From Lentzea kentuckyensis (GTDB lineage: Bacteria > Actinomycetota > Actinomycetes > Mycobacteriales > Pseudonocardiaceae), in the NCBI RefSeq assembly GCF_002150765.1, contig NZ_MUYM01000002.1, positions 1-43,876 on the forward strand: a DNA stretch of 43,876 nucleotides, in the 5' to 3' direction. Positions 11,401 to 17,329 of the stretch are shown here, in pieces (position 1 is the stretch's first letter; each line of letters begins with the position of its first letter). Under the pieces are notes generated by a model. It searched no databases. It had not been told where the DNA came from and saw only the letters and a program-made list of their open reading frames with translations. The translations under genes and the position numbers were made by a program.

Positions 11401-11746
11401 GGGCCAGCCGCAGGTCGGACGGGTTGCCGAGGAGCAGCTCACCGAGCGGGTGCCCGACGAGGTCGTCGGCTCCCTGCGCGCCGGCCAGCTCCACGGCGGC
11501 CGGGTTCGCCTGCATGACGACACCCTTGATGTCCACGAGCAACGACGGCGCGTCGGGCAACGTCAGCCCGTCCAACGTCACCGGAGGCTTTCCAGTCGTC
11601 GCGGTGTTCGACACAGCCGTCCGTGCACGGCCGTTCACCACCGTCGCGCGTCCCACCCACTTGGGCACCGGCCCACCCTCTCCCGTATCCGCCGCCCGCG
11701 GCAATTCGGGTGGGCACGACAACGGCACCCGAACGGCGGCAAACAC
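8483..11746 (-). CDS. Multi-PAS GGDEF-EAL cyclic-di-GMP regulator
   Basis: Up to 1087 aa from GTG 11746 (gaggagaggg ribosome site just upstream); GTG 11668 is an alternative start, 26 codons shorter. There are about five PAS modules: a degenerate first one near 60-150, then three with the LGSWEFDP/IGSWAYET/LGMWEWNP openings (about 170-530), and a fifth near 545-660. These are followed by GGDEF (about 665-825) and EAL (about 840-1080). The cyclase signature reads SGDEY (734-738) rather than GGDEF, and no RxxD inhibitory site precedes it. The phosphodiesterase looks intact: EAL at 861-863, VNLAG, DDFGTGYSS, VKVD, AEGVET. No membrane segment is seen, so a soluble sensor is likely. It probably hydrolyses c-di-GMP, with cyclase activity uncertain. 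It lies downstream of malic enzyme on the same strand, 170 bp away. Confidence 0.92.
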   Translation of the reverse strand: MFAAVRVPLSCPPELPRAADTGEGGPVPKWVGRATVVNGRARTAVSNTATTGKPPVTLDGLTLPDAPSLLVDIKGVVMQANPAAVELAGAQGADDLVGHPLGELLLGNPSDLRLARCDGTELPVRVARHAVPGTGLQAVLLIDVSDLASAADALRDEQRRLRKVQRVANLGSWEFDPETGLTIWSDTHYELLGVERGQVVPGAQAVLDVVHPDDYRMVETYWQGREITGDPIDIEYRIVRPDGQLRWIRGVAEARLTDAGHLDKITGYIRDITESKRAATELAQERARLLEAQRIARIGSWAYETGTRAVHRSEVLMEMYAELGMTPDDDLLSGVHPEDREAVKALRHQLLHTRDDLPVEVEVRSETGDRVYMCRARAEIDPSGRIERYHGTIQDVTEARALERQMREDRRRLADAQQAARLGMWEWNPATGDVVWSDMLRELFGLPADLPGSYQAYLDLVHPEDRGWVDDTCRQLVVDEVASQFEHRVLRRDGSTRIFRCHGMIVHDPHGKQLAVGTAQDVTEQRAAEARMKRSSQRFTDLVSVTPVGIGLFDEAERLVDANDALCDLLGMELEQLRGVTAEQLTHPEDTSPGLQWAAERTQKIPQRILVRPDGEKVYCELHIALSVQDDGRRFWLIVFLDITERRRAAEALRHQATHDELTGLPNRALVKEILGKVLDGPGRSKVAVLFCDIDNFKRVNDSLGHDAGDELLVALARRLEGGLPEGCTAARLSGDEYVIISEDIDSVGGVDALATRVASLLRTAVPVHGQLVRVSASIGAAVPNGSRANGADLLRFADAAMFEAKRNGAGRVSLASAALIASADRQVHLEGQLRDALQHDGLALHYQPVVGVDGAVLTAEALVRWPHPDRGLLPPDVFLPVAEQGDLMRELDRWVLRTALKEAATWPAPDGRPVSVAVNLAGLVPGDPEFVDIVSNAILESGVPWERVVLELVETAFVDLPSRVRQSMDELVQRGVQFAVDDFGTGYSSLARLKDLPAQIIKVDRRFVSGVGNDSSDFAVARAVVDMARAMGRKCVAEGVETATQFHVLRGVGVDAYQGWLFSRPVPPKEFRAVLALGPLHIPRAG

Positions 11747-11750
11747 GAAC

Positions 11751-11780
11751 CCTCTCCTCGAGTGAACACCCGAGGAGAGG
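11751..11780 (-). promoter_or_regulatory. Perfect hairpin enclosing the ribosome site of the c-di-GMP gene
   Basis: cctctcctcg (11751-11760) and cgaggagagg (11771-11780) pair perfectly around a 10-base loop. Read on the minus strand the downstream arm is the ribosome site cgaggagagg, four bases before GTG 11746. It could hide the site in the mRNA, or it could serve as a T-less terminator of the malic enzyme gene upstream. Confidence 0.5.
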
Positions 11781-11918
11781 GACGGTAGCGCTTCAGAGCG
11801 TCATCGCCCACCCCTGCACGGGTTAACGAAAAGCCACGTTCGTGGTTCCGGTACCCGTGAACATGCAATAAGGGTGGCGAATACACAGCGGGATCAGGCC
11901 CGTGATCAGGCCGTTTGA

Positions 11919-13115
11919 TCAGGCCACGCCGTCAGCACTCGCGGCAAGCGCCACAGCTGAGGCGACCTCGGGACCGACGCGCGGGTCCAGTGCGGACGGA
12001 ACAATTCGGTCTGGACCCAAATCATCTTTCGCAACGGCGAGAATGGCATCCGCTGCCGCGAGCTTCATGCCTTCGGTGATCCGTCGCGCACCCGCGTCGA
12101 GCGCCCCGCGGAAAATGCCGGGGAACGCGAGCACGTTGTTGATCTGGTTCGGGAAGTCGCTGCGACCGGTCGCCACGATCGCGGCGTGCCGGGCGGCGAC
12201 CTCCGGGTGCACCTCGGGGTCCGGGTTGGACAGTGCGAACACGATCGAGTCGTCCGCCATGCTCGCGATCAGGTCCTCGGACACCTTCGACGACGACACG
12301 CCGATGAAGACGTCCGCGCCGCGCAGAGCCACGTCGATGCCGCCGTCGAGGTTGCTGGAGTTCGTGACCGCCGCGATCTCTTCCTTGACCGGGTTCAGGC
12401 CGGCCCGGCCCGTGCGGACGATGCCGCGCGAGTCGAGCAGCGTGATGTCGCCGGCGCCGGCGGCGATCAGGATCTTGGCGATCGCGATGCCCGCGGCGCC
12501 CGCACCGGAGATGACCACCCGCTGGTCGCCGATGTCCTTGCCGAGCACCGTGTTCGCGCCGTTGAGCGCGGCGAGCGACACGACCGCCGTGCCGTGCTGG
12601 TCGTCGTGCATGACCGGGCAGTCGAGCGCCTCGATCAGCTTCCGCTCCAACTCGAAGCAGCGCGGCGCGGAGACGTCCTCCAGGTTGACCGCGCCGAACG
12701 ACGGGCGCAGCCGGACCAGCGTCTCGACGATCTCGTCCACGTCCGTGGTGTTGAGCACGAGCGGGATGGAGTCGAGGCCGCCGAACGTCTTGAACAGCGC
12801 GGACTTGCCCTCCATGACGGGCAGCGACGCGCTCGGGCCGATGTCGCCGAGGCCGAGCACCGCGGTGCCGTCGCTGACGACGACGACCAGGCGGTGCGCC
12901 CAGGTGTACTTCGCGGCGAGTCCGGCGTCCTCCGCGATGGCCTTGCTCACTCGTGCGACACCAGGGGTGTACGCGATGGACAGCGCTTTCGGGTCAGCGA
13001 GCGAGGCGGTCGCGCCGACCTCGAGCTTCCCGCCCAGGTGCGCGTTGAAGATCTCCTCGTCCGTCAACTGCGTCGGATCGGAGTTCTCGGTACGGGCTTC
13101 GTTCACTGCTGTCAC
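11919..13115 (-). CDS. NAD(P)-dependent malic enzyme
   Basis: 398 aa from GTG 13115, chosen because aggaggg lies 7 bases upstream; the open frame to 13325 has no homology. It oxidatively decarboxylates malate to pyruvate. The malic N-terminal domain contains SIAYTPGVARVSKAI (catalytic Tyr) and GDIGPSASLPVMEGKSALFK (catalytic Lys). Metal ligands lie in CFELERKL and MHDDQHGTA. The NAD-binding domain has VVISGAGAAGIAIAKIL. Length matches the short bacterial type (about 385-400 aa) without the phosphotransacetylase extension. NAD versus NADP preference cannot be read with confidence. It appears monocistronic. Confidence 0.93.
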   Translation of the reverse strand: MTAVNEARTENSDPTQLTDEEIFNAHLGGKLEVGATASLADPKALSIAYTPGVARVSKAIAEDAGLAAKYTWAHRLVVVVSDGTAVLGLGDIGPSASLPVMEGKSALFKTFGGLDSIPLVLNTTDVDEIVETLVRLRPSFGAVNLEDVSAPRCFELERKLIEALDCPVMHDDQHGTAVVSLAALNGANTVLGKDIGDQRVVISGAGAAGIAIAKILIAAGAGDITLLDSRGIVRTGRAGLNPVKEEIAAVTNSSNLDGGIDVALRGADVFIGVSSSKVSEDLIASMADDSIVFALSNPDPEVHPEVAARHAAIVATGRSDFPNQINNVLAFPGIFRGALDAGARRITEGMKLAAADAILAVAKDDLGPDRIVPSALDPRVGPEVASAVALAASADGVA

Positions 13116-13378
13116 GGCGTCCCTCCTGCGGTGCGGGCGGCGTAGTAGCCCCGGACATGGGCTCATCACCAAACGGCGCACCGGCCCAGCGTTGTCACGC
13201 CGGGTACACGGGGCCTTGAAACTCGGTCGACTTCGCCCACGAGTTTTCCGTCGGCGAACCGCCCGAGTGCTGCGGGTGACGGAAGTGTGGCAGGGTCCCG
13301 GTCCGCTGTCTGCGGCGGGGATCACACTTTTTCCGCAGGTCAGAGGGCATGTAGCAAGACGTCCGTCCGGTTTTCTGC

Positions 13379-13392
13379 ACCGACCGGTCGGT
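13379..13392. promoter_or_regulatory. Perfect 14-bp dyad, TetR-type operator candidate
   Basis: accgaccggtcggt is a perfect palindrome, and an outer ctgca/tgcag pair (13375-13379 and 13396-13400) flanks it. It lies about 60 bp before the epimerase start. GC-rich dyads of this kind are typical TetR/AcrR-family operators. No regulator gene is adjacent. Confidence 0.45.
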
Positions 13393-13438
13393 TTATGCAG
13401 GCAGGAAGCACCCGATCGGTCAAGAAAGATTGACGCCT

Positions 13439-13444
13439 TAGAGT
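13439..13444 (+). promoter_or_regulatory. -10 element of a probable leaderless transcript (epimerase)
   Basis: TAGAGT is followed by 6 bases and then the ATG at 13451, the usual spacing for leaderless actinobacterial mRNAs. No ribosome site precedes the ATG. Confidence 0.45.
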
Positions 13445-13450
13445 GACGGC

Positions 13451-14050
13451 ATGCAGGCGAGTTCGCTGAAAATTGACGGCGCGTTCGAGTTCACTCCTCG
13501 GACATTTCCCGACGACCGCGGCGTGTTCGTCTCGCCGTACCAGGAGGCAGCCTTCGTCGAGGCGGTCGGCCACCCGCTGAAGGTCGCCCAGACGAACCAC
13601 AGCGTGTCCCGCGCCGGGACCATCCGCGGCATCCACTACGCGGACGTCCCGCCGTCCCAGGCCAAGTACGTCTTCTGCCCGCGCGGCTCGTTCATCGACA
13701 TGATCATCGACATCCGGGTCGGCTCACCCACGTTCGGCCAGTGGGAGGCGATCCACGTCTCGTCCGAGAAGTGCAACGCCGTCTACCTGGCCGAGGGACT
13801 CGGCCACGCGATGATCGCGCTGGAAGACGACACGACGATGAACTACCTCTGCTCCACCGTCTACAACCCGTCCGGCGAACACGGCCTGACGCCCCTGGAC
13901 CCCGCGCTGGACCTGCCCTGGCCGCGCGAGCTCGAGTTCCTGCTGTCGGAGAAGGACACGGCCGCCCCGACCCTGGCCGAGGCCTACGAAGCCGGCGTGC
14001 TGCCCCGCTACGAGGACTGCGTGGCGCTGTACGCGTCCCTCAAAGTCTGA
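13451..14050 (+). CDS. dTDP-4-dehydrorhamnose 3,5-epimerase family protein
   Basis: 199 aa, RmlC-like cupin. Visible family features are FPDDRGVFVSPYQEAAF, the catalytic His region GTIRGIHYADVPPSQAKYV, RGSFIDMIIDIRVGSPTFG, and the Tyr-bearing TMNYLCSTVYNPSGEHGL. It would epimerise a 4-keto-6-deoxy-NDP-hexose. No other nucleotide-sugar or glycosyltransferase gene is nearby, so it is an orphan. It may supply a deoxysugar pathway encoded elsewhere, or act as a 3- or 5-monoepimerase. Its 3' end overlaps the oppositely oriented sodX by 11 bp. Confidence 0.85.
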   Translation: MQASSLKIDGAFEFTPRTFPDDRGVFVSPYQEAAFVEAVGHPLKVAQTNHSVSRAGTIRGIHYADVPPSQAKYVFCPRGSFIDMIIDIRVGSPTFGQWEAIHVSSEKCNAVYLAEGLGHAMIALEDDTTMNYLCSTVYNPSGEHGLTPLDPALDLPWPRELEFLLSEKDTAAPTLAEAYEAGVLPRYEDCVALYASLKV

Positions 14051-14342
14051 ACCGGGGCCTCGGCCATAGTCGAGCTTTGACGACTCCGAGCACCTCCGCA
14101 GGTCCGAGGTGTTCGGAGTCCGTGCTCGCGAAGGGGTTGTCCCCCACCACGTGCCACCCGCCGTCCACTGGGTGGGAGGCACGCTTGACCGACAGTTGAC
14201 CCGGCCTGCTGGCCCACGTGACGAGCACAACATCGTTGGCCTTGGGCTCCACACCCCACCTGACCAGCACGATGTCGTCGTTGCGCAGGGCAGGCACCAT
14301 CGACGGCCCCTTCACGAGCACGGTGGAGAGACGCGGTCTCAA
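14040..14342 (-). CDS. sodX: Nickel-type superoxide dismutase maturation protease
   Basis: 100-aa S26-type peptidase starting at TTG 14342, with gaaggg 8 bases upstream. The nucleophile Ser lies in VKGPSMVPAL and the general-base Lys in LSVKRASHP; VVGDNPFASTDSEHLGP is the usual distal signal-peptidase motif. The family removes the SodN leader so that the new N-terminal His can bind Ni. Divergent placement next to sodN, with 75 bp between the starts, is the usual arrangement and supports the call. The 3' end overlaps that of the epimerase gene. Confidence 0.87.
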   Translation of the reverse strand: MRPRLSTVLVKGPSMVPALRNDDIVLVRWGVEPKANDVVLVTWASRPGQLSVKRASHPVDGGWHVVGDNPFASTDSEHLGPAEVLGVVKARLWPRPRFRL

Positions 14343-14417
14343 CGATCACCCTTCGGTCAGCCGGAGTAGGGTCCTACCTGTCGGAGCATCCACTGTTTTT
14401 TGATTCTGGGAGGAACG

Positions 14418-14825
14418 ATGCGACTCGTGTCGCGCATTCTCCGCCCGCGCGTCGAAGCCACCGCGCACTGCGACCTGCCCTGTGGCGTCTACGACCCGGC
14501 GCAGGCCCGCATCGAGGCCGAGTCGATCAAGGCGGTCCAGGAGAAGTACCAGGCCAACGAGGACCCGGAGTTCCGGGAGCGCGCTGTCCTGATCAAGGAG
14601 CAGCGCAGCGAGCTCGTCAAGCACCACCTGTGGGTGCTGTGGACGGACTACTTCAAGCCGCCGCACTTCGAGAAGTACCCCGAGCTGCACGACCTGTTCA
14701 ACCGCGCCACCAAGGCCGCGGGTGCGGGCGGCACGAAGGGGTCGATGGACCCGGCTTCCGGTCAGGCCCTGCTGGACCTGATCGCGCAGATCGACAAGAT
14801 TTTCTGGGAGACCAAGCAGGGCTGA
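14418..14825 (+). CDS. sodN: Superoxide dismutase, nickel-containing
   Basis: 135-aa precursor from ATG 14418, with gggagg 4-5 bases upstream. A 16-residue leader precedes the nickel hook HCDLPCGVY, with His17, Cys18 and Cys22 as ligands after cleavage, followed by DPAQARIEAESI. The remaining residues form the four-helix bundle (SELVKHHLWVLWTDYFKPPHFEKYPELHDLFN). It converts superoxide to peroxide and oxygen in the cytoplasm and needs processing by SodX. A TAGGGT -10-like element sits at 14367-14372. Expression is nickel-dependent in Streptomyces, but no Nur site was identified here. Confidence 0.97.
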   Translation: MRLVSRILRPRVEATAHCDLPCGVYDPAQARIEAESIKAVQEKYQANEDPEFRERAVLIKEQRSELVKHHLWVLWTDYFKPPHFEKYPELHDLFNRATKAAGAGGTKGSMDPASGQALLDLIAQIDKIFWETKQG

Positions 14826-14843
14826 GCCCTTCTTCGGTTTCTC

Positions 14844-14882
14844 GAACGGCGCCGCTCCCCTGGGCAGGGGGCGGCGCCGTTC
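14844..14882 (+). terminator. Terminator of sodN
   Basis: gaacggcgccgc at 14844-14855 pairs with gcggcgccgttc at 14871-14882, continued by cccc/gggg around a tgggca loop with one unpaired t. It starts 19 bp after the sodN stop. Confidence 0.8.
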
Positions 14883-14957
14883 TGTCGTTTGGGGTAACCC
14901 ATCATTGGCGATGTGCGATGTGACCTGATGCACACGCTTTGAGGGGTGGGATTCCAG

Positions 14958-17294
14958 GTGCCGGACTTCTTCGTGTCCTACACGGGGGCTGACAAGGCCT
15001 GGGCCGAGTGGGTCGCCTGGGAGCTGGAGGCGGCGGGCCACGAGGTGCTCGTACAGGCGTGGGACATGGTGCCTGGCACCAACTGGGTCGCCGCGATGCA
15101 TCGCGGCGTGCAGGATTCCGAGCGCACCATCGCGGTGCTGTCCGCCGCGTACCTGGACTCCGTGTACGGGACCGTCGAATGGCAGGCCGCGTGGCGGGAC
15201 GATCCGACTGGCGCTGATCGCAAGCTGCTCGTGCTGCGGGTGGAGGACTGCGAACGGCCCGGTCTCCTGGCGTCAGTCGTCGCGGCGGATCTGTTCGGGC
15301 TGAACGAGGACGCGGCGCGCACCGAACTACAACGCGTTGTCCGGGGTGCGCTGACGGGACGGCTGAAGCCCGCGACGCGCCCCGGCTTTCCGGCGCGGCC
15401 AAGCTTCCCCGGACAACTCCCCTCGGTGTGGAACGTGCCGACACGCAACGCGAACTTCACCGGCCGGGTCCAGTCGCTCGACCGGGTCCGCAGGGCGATG
15501 AACTCGGGCCGCACCGTCACGGTGCATTCGTTGCGTGGCATGGGCGGCGTGGGGAAGACCCAACTCGCGATCGAGTACGCACATCGCTATGCGAGCGACT
15601 TCGAGATCGTGTGGTGGATCCCCTCCGAACAACCGGCGTTGATCCCGGACCATCTCACGGAACTGGGCATCGCCCTCGGTCTCGACGTCGATCCTTCTTC
15701 GATCGCGCAGGTGCTGAACACCCTTCGCGGCCTTCAACGGTGGTTGCTGATCTTCGACAACGCGGAGGACCCGTCGGCGCTGCGGCCCTACCTGCCTTCG
15801 GGCCAGGGCCAGGTCGTGATCACGACACGGCGCAGCGGGTTCGGAGCGCTGGGCGCTGTGCTGGACCTCGACGTGCTCGACCGTGCCGAAAGCACCTCCC
15901 TGTTGCGGCGACGAGTTCCCTACGCCTCGGACGAGCAGGCGGACAGCTTGGCCGAGCTGCTCGGCGACTTGCCGCTGGCGGTCGAGCAGGCTGCTGCCTA
16001 CGTCGAGAGCACCGGGATGTCGGTGGACGACTACATGCGTCTGTTCCACGAGCGAGCAGCCGACATGATCGGGCGCGGGCAGGTGATCGGCAGAAAGGAA
16101 ACGCTCACCACGCTGTGGGATCTGTCCCTGGCCGCGTTGAGCGAACAAAGTCCCGCTGCGGTCCAGCTCCTCAACTTGCTCACGTGGATGGCGCCGGAAC
16201 CTGTCCCGCTCGACCTCTTCACCAACCATCCCGAGGAATTGCCCTCGCCCCTCGCCGAGGCCGTTCAGGACCAACTCGGCTGGCAAGACACCGTCGGTGC
16301 GCTGGTCAGTTGGTTCTTCGTCCGGCGCATGGGCGACGAGGTCACGATCGTTCACCGACTCCTCCAGCAGTCGCTGCGAGCACGGGACCACCACTCGCCT
16401 TCGACCAACGAGGTGCAAAGCCTCCTCACAACCGATCTACCCGACACCGACGATTTCGGCGCCCCGAAGAATTGGCCACGATGGCGCATTCTGCTCCCCC
16501 ACGTTCTCGCGGTTGTGGACGTTGCGCAGGACCCCTTGGATTACACATCGTTGCTGTGCGACCGTGCCGCGGGGTACCTGCAGACAACCGGCCGGCTCAA
16601 AGAAGCAACCCTCCTGTACGAGCAGGCGCTGTCGATAGATGAAGCCACTCATGGCTCGGACAACCCAAAGGTTGCCACTCGTCTGAACAACCTCGCATTC
16701 GCACTAAATGCCATGGGCAGGACTGACGAAGCGCTGCTACACATCAAACGGGCTCTCGCGATCGACGAAGCGATCCACGGCCACAAAGCCCCGGAGATCG
16801 CTGGGATCCTCAGCAACCTCGCTGGATTCCTCTGCGATCAGGGTAACTACGCCGAAGCTCTGCCCTTGGCCGAACGGGCGCTGGTCATCGACGAAGCTGC
16901 CCATGGGTCAAGTAGCCCCAGATTGATCACTCACCTAAATGCTGTCGGCCGAGCTCGCACTGGGCTGGTCCGATTGGACGACGCCCTTCCCGTGCTCGAA
17001 CGAGCGCTCGCCATCACCGAAGTCACTTACGGCCCTGAACACCCTTATTTCGCAACCACCCTGATCAATCTCGCACTCGCCTTCCACAATCTCGACGATC
17101 TCGATGAGGCCCTGCCCCTGTTCGAACGAGCGCTGGCGATCGATGAAGCAGCCTACGGGCCCAAGCATCCAGAAGTGGCCCTCGATCTCACGCATCTCAG
17201 CATCGTGCTTGAGCAAATGGGTCGTGTCGATGAAGCGCGAATCATGCGTGAGCGAGCGCAGGCGATCGAGAAACAGAACGGTGCCGCCTCCTGA
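14958..17294 (+). CDS. TIR - NB-ARC - TPR STAND protein (FxsT-like or defence NLR)
   Basis: 778 aa from GTG 14958 (VPDFFVSYTGADKAW), 6 bases after a gggtggga stretch; GTG 14946 is an alternative. A TIR domain spans about 3-125: FFVSYTGADKAWAEWVAWEL, SERTIAVLSAAYLDS and putative catalytic Glu74 in GTVEWQAAW, consistent with NADase-type bacterial TIRs. An NB-ARC ATPase follows: P-loop GMGGVGKT at 194-201, Walker B LLIFDNAED near 263-271, QVVITTRR sensor, DLPLAVEQAAAYVE. From about 537 there are five to six 42-residue kinesin-light-chain-type TPRs (YEQALSIDEATHGSDNPKVA and similar). The same architecture occurs in FxSxx-COOH peptide systems and in antiphage STAND proteins; no partner genes are present here. 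The 3' half is visibly less GC-rich than its neighbours, hinting at transfer. Confidence 0.9.
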   Translation: MPDFFVSYTGADKAWAEWVAWELEAAGHEVLVQAWDMVPGTNWVAAMHRGVQDSERTIAVLSAAYLDSVYGTVEWQAAWRDDPTGADRKLLVLRVEDCERPGLLASVVAADLFGLNEDAARTELQRVVRGALTGRLKPATRPGFPARPSFPGQLPSVWNVPTRNANFTGRVQSLDRVRRAMNSGRTVTVHSLRGMGGVGKTQLAIEYAHRYASDFEIVWWIPSEQPALIPDHLTELGIALGLDVDPSSIAQVLNTLRGLQRWLLIFDNAEDPSALRPYLPSGQGQVVITTRRSGFGALGAVLDLDVLDRAESTSLLRRRVPYASDEQADSLAELLGDLPLAVEQAAAYVESTGMSVDDYMRLFHERAADMIGRGQVIGRKETLTTLWDLSLAALSEQSPAAVQLLNLLTWMAPEPVPLDLFTNHPEELPSPLAEAVQDQLGWQDTVGALVSWFFVRRMGDEVTIVHRLLQQSLRARDHHSPSTNEVQSLLTTDLPDTDDFGAPKNWPRWRILLPHVLAVVDVAQDPLDYTSLLCDRAAGYLQTTGRLKEATLLYEQALSIDEATHGSDNPKVATRLNNLAFALNAMGRTDEALLHIKRALAIDEAIHGHKAPEIAGILSNLAGFLCDQGNYAEALPLAERALVIDEAAHGSSSPRLITHLNAVGRARTGLVRLDDALPVLERALAITEVTYGPEHPYFATTLINLALAFHNLDDLDEALPLFERALAIDEAAYGPKHPEVALDLTHLSIVLEQMGRVDEARIMRERAQAIEKQNGAAS

Positions 17295-17313
17295 GGCGGA
17301 AGCGGCACCGTTC
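17276..17313. terminator. Terminator overlapping the STAND gene stop codon
   Basis: gaacggtgccgc (17276-17287) pairs perfectly with gcggcaccgttc (17302-17313). The upstream arm and the TGA stop (17292-17294) lie inside the structure. An alternative small hairpin ccgcct/aggcgg is nested within it. The genes on both sides converge here. Confidence 0.75.
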
Positions 17314-17329
17314 GCTTGCCGTGCAAGGA

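Larger units (their letters stand above)
13116..13450. other. 335-bp divergent intergenic region
   Basis: This region separates malic enzyme (minus) from the epimerase gene (plus). It has no convincing ORF. The parts I can name are the ribosome site of the malic enzyme gene, the dyad at 13379-13392 and the -10-like element at 13439-13444, both described separately. I see nothing else in it. Confidence 0.6.

Noticed and set aside
11892..11925. Three gatcaggcc repeats at 12-13 bp spacing, CRISPR-like at first glance
   Set aside because: Units are 9 bp, spacers 3-4 bp, and the last copy is the end of the malic enzyme gene; no cas gene is present.
11902..13446. 514-codon plus-strand open frame
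   Set aside because: Mirror of the malic enzyme gene; the minus strand encodes all malic enzyme motifs.
13451..14050. Part of a glycosylated natural-product gene cluster
   Set aside because: No other deoxysugar, glycosyltransferase or core biosynthetic gene lies in the window.
14946..17294. Complete FxSxx-COOH peptide system
   Set aside because: Only the FxsT-like architecture is present; no radical-SAM maturase, precursor peptide or FxsC gene flanks it.
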